64,000 nucleotides of DNA from Thermobacillus xylanilyticus (GCF_907165215.1 NZ_CAJRAY010000001.1:47341-111340); one strand, 5' to 3'. Positions 1 to 8,239 are shown, counted from the first letter of the stretch. Numbers and translations are program-made. The notes: generated by a model from the sequence alone, not told the origin.

Positions 1-2
1 CG

Positions 3-245
3 TCCGCCGTCGCGATGGCCGGCAGCATCGTATTCGTCGGCCTGATGGCGCCGCATATCGCCAAGCGGCTCGTCGGGCCGCGCCACCAGTTATCCCTCCC
101 GATCTCGATCCTCGTCGGCGGCTGGCTGCTGCTCGTCGCGGACACGATCGGGCGCAACGTCGCCCAGCCTGAGGGCATCGCGGCCGGCACGATGGCGGCG
201 CTGATCGGCGCGCCGTACTTCCTGTATCTGCTGCTGCGCAAGTAA
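3..245 (+). CDS. FecCD-family iron-siderophore ABC permease, C-terminal fragment
   Basis: The window opens inside this gene; 80 residues remain. The visible start SAVAMAGSIVFVGLMAPHIA and the segment with the LVADTIGR motif are the typical end of BtuCD/FecCD-type integral membrane permeases that import ferric siderophores, heme or cobalamin. Two hydrophobic stretches and the short C-terminal tail LYLLLRK are seen. The 5' end and any partner ATPase or binding protein lie outside the window, so the substrate cannot be decided. Confidence 0.85.
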   Translation, partial: SAVAMAGSIVFVGLMAPHIAKRLVGPRHQLSLPISILVGGWLLLVADTIGRNVAQPEGIAAGTMAALIGAPYFLYLLLRK

Positions 246-249
246 AACC

Positions 250-292
250 AAAAGGCTCGGTCCCTGAATCCCTCAAGGCCGAGCCTCTTTCG
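250..292. terminator. Rho-independent terminator between convergent genes
   Basis: An inverted repeat AGGCTCGG (253-260) / CCGAGCCT (279-286) is followed by CTTTCGTTT on the plus strand and preceded by AAAACCAAA, giving U tracts on both transcripts. It separates the permease from the convergent nos-type cluster. Confidence 0.75.
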
Positions 293-294
293 TT

Positions 295-1020
295 TCACCG
301 CCTGAGCGGAATGCCGTACATCCGGGCGAACGCCTCGCGCAGCGTCTCCGGCCCGTCCGCGCCGTTCTGCCCCGCGCCGCTGTCGAACATCGCCACGCCG
401 TCCCGCAGGAAGACGATCCGGTCGGCCGCCGCCTCCGCGATCTCGAGCTGGTGCGTCGAGAACAGCACCGTCTGCCCCCGCCCCGCCGCCTCCCGCACGA
501 GCCGGATGAAGCTCTCCATCCAGAAGGGATCGAGGCCGTTCGTCGGCTCGTCCAGCAGGACGAGCGGCGGCCGCGCGAGCAGCGCCTGCGCGAACAGGAC
601 GCGCTGCCGCATCCCCTTCGAGAACGACGCCACCGGCTTCGTCCCCGTGTCCGACAGCCCGACCTCGGCCAGCGCCTCGGCCGCCCGGCTCTTCGGCAGC
701 CCGCGCAGCTTCGCCCAGAACGTCATCGTCTCCATCGCCGTCAGCCCGCCGGGGAACCGGTAATCGTCGGGCATGTAGCCGACCCGCTCGGCGTACCGCA
801 GCCGGCCGTCCTTCCAGCGCAGCCCGCCGACGCGAATCTCTCCCGCGTCCGGGTGCAGGATGCCGGCGATCAACCTGAGAATTGTGCTCTTGCCCGCGCC
901 GTTGCCGCCGAGCAGCGCGATCACCCGCCCCGCTTCCGCCTGCAGGGTGAAGTCCTTGATGACTTCCTGCCGGCGCATCGACTTCCGCACATGTTCCATC
1001 ACCAGCACCGGTTCAGCCAT
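295..1020 (-). CDS. nosF: Copper-processing ABC transporter ATPase (NosF-like)
   Basis: A 241-residue ABC ATPase. Walker A GGNGAGKST is near residues 38-46, the signature FSKGMRQRV near 133-141 and Walker B LVLLDEPTNGLD near 153-164. In the NosDFYL family this cytoplasmic subunit energises NosY, and the complex helps deliver copper or sulfur to nitrous oxide reductase. It is last in a tightly packed minus-strand operon and overlaps nosY by 8 bases. Taken alone it could be any short ABC-2 type ATPase; the NosF call rests on its nosY, nosL and nosD neighbours. Confidence 0.85.
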   Translation of the reverse strand: MAEPVLVMEHVRKSMRRQEVIKDFTLQAEAGRVIALLGGNGAGKSTILRLIAGILHPDAGEIRVGGLRWKDGRLRYAERVGYMPDDYRFPGGLTAMETMTFWAKLRGLPKSRAAEALAEVGLSDTGTKPVASFSKGMRQRVLFAQALLARPPLVLLDEPTNGLDPFWMESFIRLVREAAGRGQTVLFSTHQLEIAEAAADRIVFLRDGVAMFDSGAGQNGADGPETLREAFARMYGIPLRR

Positions 1021-1834
1021 GCCTCCGCCCCCTCTCCCAGAGCCATCCGGCCAGGCCGAGGCAGACGGCGACCCAGGCCAGACAGACGACCGTGAACACC
1101 ATCGTCCCGCTCCCGCCGCGGATCCACGTCACCCACTCCGTGTAGTCCGCCCCGAGCATCGAGCCGCCGCCGAGCTTGATGACGGCAAGCAGCCGGGCCA
1201 GCTCCGCCGGATTGAACAACGTCAGCATCGACACGCCCGGCTTGATCCACGGATACGGCAGCATGCCGAGCACCGCGATCAGGAGCGCCGGCCAGGCCAT
1301 GACCGTGAAGAACCAGACGGCGGCCGAGATTGTCAGCGCCTGCCACCGGTTGCGCGCCAGCGCGCCGACCAGCTGCGACACCGCAAGATACATCAGCGCG
1401 AGGCAAAAAGAAAACGCAAGCAGCACGACATAAGTCCGGAAACCGAAACCGCCGCCCGCCGCCCAGCCCGCGACGCCCGCCAGGCCGAAGCCGAACGCCG
1501 CGATGGCGAGCAGCACGACGGCAAGGCCGATGTACTTGCCGATCAGGTAGGCGCCGGTTGTCAGCGGGTAGGTGGAGAGCAGTTCCCATCCGCCGTCTTC
1601 TTTTTCACCCGTGAGGGAGAAGGAGCCCAGCATCAGCGTCATGAGCGGCAGCAGGTACAGGATCAGATTCAGCATCGTGCCCGTCACGCCGGAATACCCC
1701 TGCACGTATCCCTGCCGATTGATCAGCAGCAGGGCGAGCATGAACAGGGCGAACAGGGCCAGGAACGAATAAGCCCACGGATTGCGGAAGCCCATCCGGA
1801 TTTCCCGGCCCGCCACCTGCAGCATTTGCGTCAT
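1013..1834 (-). CDS. nosY: ABC-2 type permease, NosY-like
   Basis: A 273-residue membrane protein with about six hydrophobic segments and the conserved loop GSFSLTGEKEDGGWELLSTYPL found in ABC-2/NosY permeases. It is the membrane partner of the downstream ATPase, which it overlaps by 8 bases, and it overlaps nosL upstream by 4 bases, so the genes are likely translationally coupled. Known NosY proteins work with NosD and NosF in maturation of the copper centre of nitrous oxide reductase. No nosZ is visible here, so the actual client is uncertain. Confidence 0.85.
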   Translation of the reverse strand: MTQMLQVAGREIRMGFRNPWAYSFLALFALFMLALLLINRQGYVQGYSGVTGTMLNLILYLLPLMTLMLGSFSLTGEKEDGGWELLSTYPLTTGAYLIGKYIGLAVVLLAIAAFGFGLAGVAGWAAGGGFGFRTYVVLLAFSFCLALMYLAVSQLVGALARNRWQALTISAAVWFFTVMAWPALLIAVLGMLPYPWIKPGVSMLTLFNPAELARLLAVIKLGGGSMLGADYTEWVTWIRGGSGTMVFTVVCLAWVAVCLGLAGWLWERGRRHG

Positions 1835-2427
1835 GCCCCGGCTCCGCCTTCATGCGCATCCCCGCCGGCATCCCGGCCGTGGCCGCCGCCGTCGCCATGG
1901 CCGGCGCCGCGGCCATGCGTGCCATCGTCCCCATGCGCGCCCTCGCCATGCGCTTGTCCCATATCGCGATTCACTTTCCACGCATGATCCGGAAGTTCGT
2001 CCGCCGCCATGAGCACGCCCTTGCCCTGCTCCGCGATGAACGCCTCGGCGTCCGCCTTGTCCGCGAACGACAGCACGCCGTACGCCATCGGCGTCTTGAA
2101 CGACGCGTCGTAGACGTAGTACGCCTTCTCCGTCTTGACCCATTGGAGGCCGTGATAGTCACGGACGAAGGACGCGCCGACATCGCCGTCGCCGTGTTCC
2201 GCCAGCCAGGCGTACATGCATCCGATATCGTCGAACATGAGCGTCCGTCCGTCTTTCATCACGATCTGCGTCGCATGGGCGTCGTCCGCCACAGCCATGT
2301 TGCATTGCGCGCACCGGTCCGTCTCCTCGTTCACCGCACGCGCCGAATATTCGCTGCGGCCGCATGCCACACTAAGGACGGCTGCCATGATGATCGCGAG
2401 TGCCAAGGTCATCCGCCGATTCCTCAT
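1831..2427 (-). CDS. nosL: NosL-family copper-binding lipoprotein with His-Gly tail
   Basis: A 198-residue protein. A signal peptide ends in a lipobox at Cys22 (SVAC). The NosL core holds CAQCNM at 39-44, typical of NosL Cu(I) chaperones, and the GCMYAW region. Residues from about 157 to 198 are an unusual Gly/Asp-rich tail carrying six histidines about five residues apart, which looks like a metal-binding appendage. NosL proteins deliver copper on the outer face of the membrane. The gene is between nosD and nosY, overlapping both by about 4 bases. Confidence 0.88.
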   Translation of the reverse strand: MRNRRMTLALAIIMAAVLSVACGRSEYSARAVNEETDRCAQCNMAVADDAHATQIVMKDGRTLMFDDIGCMYAWLAEHGDGDVGASFVRDYHGLQWVKTEKAYYVYDASFKTPMAYGVLSFADKADAEAFIAEQGKGVLMAADELPDHAWKVNRDMGQAHGEGAHGDDGTHGRGAGHGDGGGHGRDAGGDAHEGGAGA

Positions 2428-3767
2428 GTCGTTCTCCTCCTCGAAATGATCATGACGGCGCAGGCCGCCGCAAGCAGAAGCGCGCCTGCGGCTCCTGCGG
2501 CCCGTCCCGATTCCCGGCTTGTCCTGTCCGTCTCCCGCGCGGGCTCCATGAGCGGCGCGGCGTCAACCGCCCACCCGCTCCGGTCCGCACCGTACAACCC
2601 CTCCAGAAACTTCATCCCCGGCGATTGGAACAGCAGCCGGAACACCGGCCGACGCTCCGTGACCGACAGGAAGAACGGATTGACGGCATAGCGCAGGTCG
2701 CTGGCGCCGTCGCCGTCCGCATCGACGCCGCTGAACGAATCCCAGAAATTCCGCTCGATCCGGTTCGCTCCGCTGCGCTGCGCGCCGGCATCCGCCACGT
2801 TCCCGATCCATTGGTTGCCCGTGACGGCGTTCCCTTCGGAATCGAGAAGCTGCATCCCCATGAAATTGTCCAGAATCTCGTTGTTCTCGATCCGGTTGTC
2901 GACGGATCCTTCCACGTAAATGCCGACCCGGTTGCCGGAAACGACGTTCCCGCGCACGACCGAATTTTTGGCCGCGAACAGCAGGATGCCCTGGGAGTTG
3001 ACATTTTCGCTCTGCTTCGCAAAAATGTTCCCCTCAAGCAGCACGCCGTCCACCGTCATCACCATCGCGCCGGTGACATTCATGCGGCCGTCATTGCCGG
3101 CAATCACCGTGCCGTCCGAGTACATGACGTGGATGCCGTACCGCGACGACTCGACCGCGTTGCCCGTGATCCGCACGTTGTCGCTGTTCTCGATATAGAT
3201 GGCGTCATACATCGACGCGACCGTGTTGTCCTGGATTACCGCGTCATGCGTCTCGTACAGATCGATGCCGTTCCGCCGCTCCGTGAACCGGCCGCCGGAC
3301 GGCCGGGAAGAACGGACCATGCTGCCGCGCACGACCGACCGGTCGGCCCGTTCGAGGCGGATGCCGTAGCCGTCCGTCACGATGTCGAGCCCTTCGAGCG
3401 CCGCCCCGCGAGCCGTGACGAGCACCGCCGGGCTGTCTCGACCGCCCGCTTGCTCGATCCGAAGCCCGCGGACGGTGACGCCCGCCGCCGTAACGGCGAT
3501 CGCGGGACGCTCGTCCGCGCTCGCAACCGTCACGGTGCCTTCCGCTTCCGCTTCCACCGTCAGCGGCTTGCCGATGACGGCCGGCCCGGCATACTCGCCC
3601 GGCGCAAGGCGCAGCACCGCCCCCTCCGGCGCCGCGTCAATGAGCGGCTGAAGCGGCTGCGGCTCGCCCGTGTCCGCCGCGCCCGCCGGCCGGGCAGCCA
3701 GCGCCGCGCCGATCACCAGAAGGGCGGCGGTCCGCCTCATCCCGCGGACAAGGCTCGTCCGCGTCAT
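2424..3767 (-). CDS. nosD: NosD-like parallel beta-helix protein
   Basis: A 447-residue exported protein. It has an N-terminal signal peptide (ALLVIGAALAARPAGA), then many right-handed beta-helix repeats of the NosD/CASH type (for example GNVVSGNRVGIYVEG, SRYGIHVMYSDG), and a C-terminal hydrophobic anchor followed by SRRRTT. NosD works outside the membrane with NosF and NosY in metallo-enzyme maturation. Its start codon overlaps the stop of the upstream lipoprotein (ATGA). The C-terminal membrane anchor suits a Gram-positive cell that has no periplasm. Confidence 0.88.
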   Translation of the reverse strand: MTRTSLVRGMRRTAALLVIGAALAARPAGAADTGEPQPLQPLIDAAPEGAVLRLAPGEYAGPAVIGKPLTVEAEAEGTVTVASADERPAIAVTAAGVTVRGLRIEQAGGRDSPAVLVTARGAALEGLDIVTDGYGIRLERADRSVVRGSMVRSSRPSGGRFTERRNGIDLYETHDAVIQDNTVASMYDAIYIENSDNVRITGNAVESSRYGIHVMYSDGTVIAGNDGRMNVTGAMVMTVDGVLLEGNIFAKQSENVNSQGILLFAAKNSVVRGNVVSGNRVGIYVEGSVDNRIENNEILDNFMGMQLLDSEGNAVTGNQWIGNVADAGAQRSGANRIERNFWDSFSGVDADGDGASDLRYAVNPFFLSVTERRPVFRLLFQSPGMKFLEGLYGADRSGWAVDAAPLMEPARETDRTSRESGRAAGAAGALLLAAACAVMIISRRRTT

Positions 3768-4147
3768 TGCACGGTCACCTGTTTCTTCTTGTAGATATGG
3801 ACGTCCTCGTAGTACAGATGAAGATCGATGTCATATTCGCCCGGCTGCTCGAACCGGTACTCGGCCGTGAACGTATTGTCGCCTTCGTAACGGTGTTTCA
3901 CCGTGGTCGGCTCACCGTCCGCGATGACAACGAACTGCACGTTTGCATTTTCGTCCAGTTCGACGCCGGTAAACACCGCTTTCATCTGTACGGCTTCACC
4001 GGCCCGGGCTTGCGCCGGCTCGATCTCGAACGACGCTTCGATGCCGACCAGACCGATCTGCTGCAAGTTCTCGCGCGAACATGCCGCAAGAACCGCGAGC
4101 AGCACGAACGCCGCCGCGAGGATTCCCGCCGCTTTCCGCATCCGCAT
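3764..4147 (-). CDS. FixH/YtkA-like lipoprotein, first gene of the nos-type cluster
   Basis: The chosen start at 4147 is preceded by a GGGGAGG-type ribosome binding site and gives 127 residues: a signal peptide with lipobox LAAC, then a single beta-sandwich domain (PAQARAGEAVQMKAVF ... YEGDNTFTAEYRFEQPGEYD) as in FixH/YtkA-like proteins. Such proteins are membrane-tethered and often sit beside copper-trafficking or heme-copper oxidase genes. The frame stays open upstream to 4372, but that part has no signal peptide or ribosome site and is rejected. It is coupled to nosD by an ATGA overlap. Confidence 0.78.
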   Translation of the reverse strand: MRMRKAAGILAAAFVLLAVLAACSRENLQQIGLVGIEASFEIEPAQARAGEAVQMKAVFTGVELDENANVQFVVIADGEPTTVKHRYEGDNTFTAEYRFEQPGEYDIDLHLYYEDVHIYKKKQVTVQ

Positions 4148-4329
4148 CGGTTCTCCGCCTCCCCTCACCCTCATGATTTCATCGTAGAACGCGCGCCTTC
4201 GGACCGCATGACCATTTCGGGCCAGGAGTTGTGGAGATTCCATGAACATCAAGAGCATGGTTTTCGCATATCTCGGACGGGCCGCATCCGTTATGCGCAG
4301 CAAGATATACCCTAGTATGCACGGTTTGG

Positions 4330-4357
4330 ACTGCCGATCATTCGGCGGTCTTTTTTT
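4330..4357 (+). terminator. Rho-independent terminator with no clear upstream gene
   Basis: ACTGCCGA (4330-4337), loop TCAT, TCGGCGGT (4342-4349), then C and seven T. It is oriented to stop plus-strand transcription just before the opp promoter. No plus-strand gene is evident upstream, so it either insulates opp from transcripts antisense to the nos cluster or ends a short unrecognised RNA. Confidence 0.7.
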
Positions 4358-4386
4358 CGCCTCATATAGCAAAATTTAGACACGAT

Positions 4387-4415
4387 TTGACATGATATAA
4401 CAAAATCTGAATATT
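4387..4415 (+). promoter_or_regulatory. Sigma-A-type promoter of the opp operon
   Basis: TTGACA at 4387-4392, a 17-base spacer and AATATT at 4410-4415. The -35 is perfect and the -10 matches four of six positions. It lies between the two copies of a 17-base direct repeat, whose second copy covers the spacer and start of the -10, a position where a regulator could control it. Confidence 0.6.
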
Positions 4416-4420
4416 GATGC

Positions 4421-4446
4421 AATTATTATAGTTATTTATAATAATT
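4421..4446. repeat. AT-rich perfect inverted repeat downstream of the opp promoter
   Basis: AATTATTATA (4421-4430), six-base spacer, TATAATAATT (4437-4446). It falls just after the predicted transcription start, so it could be an operator or a weak hairpin in the 5' leader of oppA. Confidence 0.6.
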
Positions 4447-4499
4447 TTATATTAATAGTAAACTCTCAAATTTGACAAAGATTGGAGGAATCTTGACGT

Positions 4500-6245
4500 A
4501 TGTGGAAGATTTCCAAGATGAAGTGGAGCTCCATCTTATCAGCGGTGCTGACAATGGCGCTCGTCGGAACGCTGCTCGCCGCCTGTACCAGCGGCAACAA
4601 CAATAACGGCGGCCAAAACCAAAACGGCGGCGAAACCGCACCGCCAAGCGGCAATTCGCCGAGCACCAACACCCAAACCGGTGACGACTCCAATGCCGAA
4701 CCAACGGGTGGGCTCAAGGAATTCCGTTTCACCATCGGCAGCGAACCGCCGAGCCTGGATCCGGCGCTGTCTACGGACTCGCAGTCTTACATTTTGGGTC
4801 TGGGGTTGTATGAAGGTTTGTTTCGCTTGAACCCCGAAGGAATTTCCGAACCGGCGCTGGCCGAGTCCATCGTGGTTTCCGCCGACGGCAAGACCTACAC
4901 CTTCAAGCTGCATCAGGGGGCGAAATGGACCAATGGGGATCCGGTGACCGCCCACGATTTCGAATATTCCTGGAAACGCACGCTGGCGCCGGAGACCGCG
5001 GCCGACTACGCGTACATGCTGTACTACCTGGAAAACGGCGAGAAATACAACGCCGGCGAGGCTTCGGCCGACGAGGTCGGCGTCAAGGCGCTGGATGACT
5101 ACACGCTGGAAGTGAAGCTGGAAAGCGCGACGCCTTACTTCCTGGACATCCTCGCCCACAGCTCCTACTGGCCGGTCAACAAAAACGTCGTCGAAGGCAG
5201 ACCGGATTGGGCGACCGACATCAAAACGCTCGTCACCAACGGCCCGTTCAAGGTAACCGAATGGCAGCACGGCGGCAAGCTGGTGCTCGAGAAAAATCCG
5301 GACTACTACAACAAGGACAAGATCAACTTTGACAAAGTGACGGTCTTGATGGTTGAAGAAGACTCCACCGTCTTCAACCTGTTCAAGACGGACGAGATCG
5401 ACTGGATCGGCGCCCAGGCGGGATCGGTGCCGACGGATCAGGTGACGCAAGTGCTTCAAAGCGGCGAAGCGAAGGTCATGCCGATCGCTTCCACGTACTA
5501 TTACATCTTCAATACGACCAAAAAACCGTTCAGCAACGCCAAAATCCGCAAAGCGTTCGCGATGGCCATCGATCGGCAAGCCATCATCGACAACGTGACG
5601 AAAGCGAACCAAGAGCCGGCGTTCGCCCTCGTTCCGCCCAGCATCAGAGGCGTGGAAGGCAAATCGTTCCGTGAACTGTACCCGGACAGCGGTTACTTCC
5701 AGGAGAATGTGGAAGAAGCGAGAAAACTGCTCGCCGAAGGCCTGCAGGAAGAGGGGCTTTCCAAATTCCCCGAAGTTACGCTGCTTTACAACACCAACGA
5801 GGGCCATAAGGCGATCGCGGAAGCAATCGTGGACCAATGGCGCAAGAACCTGGGCGTGGAGGTGAAGCTCGGCAACCAGGAATGGGGCACGTTCCTGGAA
5901 ACGCGGGACGCGCTGCAGTACGATATCGCCCGCGCCGGCTGGGGTGCGGACTACAACCATCCGATCAGTTTCTCGTACGACCTGATTCACTCCAAGTCCG
6001 GCAACAACGACGGTGCTTACGCCAACCCCCAAGTCGACCAACTGCTGGAACAGGCGATCGCATCCTCCGATGAAAAAACGGTCATGGCCAACATCGCGGA
6101 GGCGGAAAAAATCGCGATCGCCGACGACATGGCGATCCTGCCGATCTACTACTACACAACGGTGACGATGATTAAGCCCGGCATTGTGGACGTCGTCTCG
6201 GACTACGCCGGCTATCTCAACTGGGTTTTCGGCGACAGACAATGA
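4500..6245 (+). CDS. oppA: Oligopeptide ABC transporter substrate-binding lipoprotein
   Basis: A 581-residue family-5 solute-binding protein. The signal peptide ends in a lipobox (LLAAC, Cys29) and is followed by an Asn/Gly/Thr-rich linker to about residue 75. The core contains SEPPSLDPALSTD, GLYEGLF and the conserved GAKWTNGDPVTAHDFEYSWKR. It captures peptides outside the cell for the OppBCDF importer. A GGAGG site lies 11 bases before the ATG. It is first in the operon and separated from oppB by a perfect 17-base hairpin, which fits higher expression of the binding protein. Confidence 0.93.
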   Translation: MWKISKMKWSSILSAVLTMALVGTLLAACTSGNNNNGGQNQNGGETAPPSGNSPSTNTQTGDDSNAEPTGGLKEFRFTIGSEPPSLDPALSTDSQSYILGLGLYEGLFRLNPEGISEPALAESIVVSADGKTYTFKLHQGAKWTNGDPVTAHDFEYSWKRTLAPETAADYAYMLYYLENGEKYNAGEASADEVGVKALDDYTLEVKLESATPYFLDILAHSSYWPVNKNVVEGRPDWATDIKTLVTNGPFKVTEWQHGGKLVLEKNPDYYNKDKINFDKVTVLMVEEDSTVFNLFKTDEIDWIGAQAGSVPTDQVTQVLQSGEAKVMPIASTYYYIFNTTKKPFSNAKIRKAFAMAIDRQAIIDNVTKANQEPAFALVPPSIRGVEGKSFRELYPDSGYFQENVEEARKLLAEGLQEEGLSKFPEVTLLYNTNEGHKAIAEAIVDQWRKNLGVEVKLGNQEWGTFLETRDALQYDIARAGWGADYNHPISFSYDLIHSKSGNNDGAYANPQVDQLLEQAIASSDEKTVMANIAEAEKIAIADDMAILPIYYYTTVTMIKPGIVDVVSDYAGYLNWVFGDRQ

Positions 6246-6287
6246 GGCGGCAAGCCATAATCGAATTCATATCGTGACGGCAATGAA

Positions 6288-6324
6288 CAAAAGGGTATAT
6301 ATAGTCCCTATATATACCCTTTTG
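6288..6324 (+). repeat. Perfect 17-base-pair hairpin between oppA and oppB
   Basis: CAAAAGGGTATATATAG (6288-6304), loop TCC, and its exact complement (6308-6324). It has no strong U-run beyond TTTT, so it may stabilise the upstream oppA mRNA or cause partial termination. This arrangement is common where the binding protein is needed in excess over the permease. Confidence 0.85.
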
Positions 6325-6351
6325 AATTTTGGCAAAAGGGTGGTGAACTCC

Positions 6352-7284
6352 ATGGTCCGCTTCATCCTGCAGAAATTCGTCTTTATGATCGTGTCGCTGT
6401 TCGTGCTGGTCACCGCCACGTTCGTGCTCATGAACGCGGTTCCCGGCAGCCCCTTGCAAAGAGAGAAGGCAACCACACCCCAAATCCAAAAAAATCTCGA
6501 AGCCTACTACGGTCTGGACAAACCGCTGATCCAGCAATACGGCATCTACCTTAAAAATCTGCTGAAATTCGATCTGGGCATTTCCATGAAAAAGCGCTTC
6601 TATTCCGTCAACAAAATCATCGCCGATTCCTTCAAATATTCGCTCCGTCTCGGCGTCGTGTCGGTGATCACCTCGGTCATCGCGGGCTGCGTGCTGGGCA
6701 TTATCGCCGCCCTGCATCACCGAAAGTTTCTGGACAATCTGGCGATGGTGCTGGCGGTGATCGGACTCGCCGTTCCCAGCATGGTGATGGCGCCGCTCCT
6801 GCAATACCTGTTCGCCGTGAAATTCCGCCTGTTCAACGTGGCGGGGCTTGAGCGTCCGCTGGATTACGTACTTCCGACGATCGCGCTTTCTTCCGCTTCG
6901 ATCGCCTTTATCGCCCGATTGATTCGCACCACCATGACCGAGGTGCTGCACGCCGATTTCATCCGGACGGCGAAAGCCAAAGGCCTGCCCGGGCATCTGA
7001 TCGTGTGGCGGCACGCCCTTCGCAATTCGATGCTGCCTGTCGTCACGTATTTGGGCTATCTGGTCGCGGGCGTCATTACCGGTTCCGTCGTCATCGAAGC
7101 GATCTTCGCGATACCCGGCATGGGCAAGTTTTTCGTGCAAAGCGTCGTCGACCGGGACTACCCGCTGATCATGGGGATCACGGTGTTTTACGCCGTCTTG
7201 CTGATGGTATGCCGATTCCTGGCGGACATCGCATACGCGTTGGTGGACCCGCGGATGAGAAACTTTACGAAAAAGGTGGCGTGA
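6352..7284 (+). CDS. oppB: Oligopeptide ABC transporter permease OppB/DppB type
   Basis: A 310-residue permease with six predicted membrane helices. It starts VRFILQKFVFMIVSLF and contains the EAA-loop region (FIRTAKAKGLPGHLIVWRHALRNSMLP) that contacts the ATPases. The start at 6352 is preceded by AAGGGTGG. An in-frame ATG at 6283 is rejected because it would put the hairpin between oppA and oppB inside the coding sequence and add residues not found in the family. The length matches OppB/DppB. Confidence 0.92.
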   Translation: MVRFILQKFVFMIVSLFVLVTATFVLMNAVPGSPLQREKATTPQIQKNLEAYYGLDKPLIQQYGIYLKNLLKFDLGISMKKRFYSVNKIIADSFKYSLRLGVVSVITSVIAGCVLGIIAALHHRKFLDNLAMVLAVIGLAVPSMVMAPLLQYLFAVKFRLFNVAGLERPLDYVLPTIALSSASIAFIARLIRTTMTEVLHADFIRTAKAKGLPGHLIVWRHALRNSMLPVVTYLGYLVAGVITGSVVIEAIFAIPGMGKFFVQSVVDRDYPLIMGITVFYAVLLMVCRFLADIAYALVDPRMRNFTKKVA

Positions 7285-7291
7285 TCCCATC

Positions 7292-8239
7292 GTGCGCATC
7301 GAAGGCAATACCAACACCGTCGTGCAGGCGAACGTCGATCTGTTTGCGCCCATCGGACGCGATCCGTCCGGAAAAGAACGCATCGAGCGTAAAAGCATGT
7401 CCACCTGGCAGCATATCCGCTATCGCCTGTTCAGCAACAAGCTGGCGATGACCGGGCTTGTCATCATCATCCTGATCACGTTGCTGGCCATCTTTGTTCC
7501 GATCATCTCGCCCCATGACCATTTCACCAACGACCTGGAAAACACGAACCAGCCGCCGAGCTGGAACCATTGGTTCGGAACGGACGACCTCGGACGGGAC
7601 ATGTTCGTGCGAACGTGGAAAGGCGCGCAGGTGTCCCTGTTCGTCGGCGTCGCGGCCGCCTTGATCGATCTGGTGATCGGCGTCGTCTACGGCGGCATCA
7701 TGGGGTACTATGGCGGAAAAGTGGACGAAGTGATGAACCGGATCGCGGAAATCCTGTACGCGATACCGTATTTGCTCGTGGTGATCATGCTGCTGGTGGT
7801 GATGGAGCCAAGCCTGACCACCATCATCGTGGCCATGTCCATTACCGGTTGGATCAATATGGCCTGGATCGTGCGCGGGCAAATCATGCAGCTCAAAAAC
7901 CAGGAATACGCGCTGGCCTCCCGGTCGCTCGGAGCAAGTTCCATGCGCATTCTGTTTCGCCATCTGATCCCGAACGCCATGGGGCCGATTATTGTGACCC
8001 TGACGCTCTCCGTTCCCAGCGCGATTTTCACCGAAGCGTTTCTCAGTTTCCTGGGACTGGGCGTTCAGTCTCCCGTCGCTTCCTGGGGGACGATGCTGGA
8101 TGACGGGATCAACGCGCTCACGGTTTATCCGTGGCGGGAATTTTTCCCGGCTCTGTTTCTGAGCCTGACGATGTTCGCCTTCAATGTGTTCGGAGACGGG
8201 CTGCGGGACGCGTTCGACCCGGTCATGCGGAAATCGTAA
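7292..8239 (+). CDS. oppC: Oligopeptide ABC transporter permease OppC/DppC type
   Basis: A 315-residue permease starting at GTG. It has the N-terminal OppC domain (cytoplasmic lead, then KLAMTGLVIIILITLLAIF), the HWFGTDDLGRDMFVR motif and the EAA loop (YALASRSLGASSMRILFRHLIPN). The GTG follows an AAAGGTGG site overlapping the end of oppB. It pairs with OppB to form the membrane channel. An internal ATG at 7397 lacks a ribosome site. Confidence 0.92.
   Translation: MRIEGNTNTVVQANVDLFAPIGRDPSGKERIERKSMSTWQHIRYRLFSNKLAMTGLVIIILITLLAIFVPIISPHDHFTNDLENTNQPPSWNHWFGTDDLGRDMFVRTWKGAQVSLFVGVAAALIDLVIGVVYGGIMGYYGGKVDEVMNRIAEILYAIPYLLVVIMLLVVMEPSLTTIIVAMSITGWINMAWIVRGQIMQLKNQEYALASRSLGASSMRILFRHLIPNAMGPIIVTLTLSVPSAIFTEAFLSFLGLGVQSPVASWGTMLDDGINALTVYPWREFFPALFLSLTMFAFNVFGDGLRDAFDPVMRKS

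Larger units (their letters stand above)
4148..4499. other. 352-base intergenic region between divergent nos-type and opp operons
   Basis: No supported gene is present. It holds a rho-independent terminator on the plus strand (4330-4357), a 17-base direct repeat (4364-4380 and 4395-4411, 31 bases apart), a sigma-A-like promoter for opp (TTGACA 4387-4392) and an AT-rich 10-base inverted repeat (4421-4446). A 45-codon plus-strand ORF (4242-4379) begins after a GTGGAG sequence, but the terminator lies inside it, so it is not called. The rightmost 130 bases are much more AT-rich than the rest. Confidence 0.7.

Noticed and set aside
4539..6242. Long antisense frame over oppA
   Set aside because: Shadow of a clear lipoprotein gene; no ribosome site, arginine/histidine-rich composition typical of shadows.
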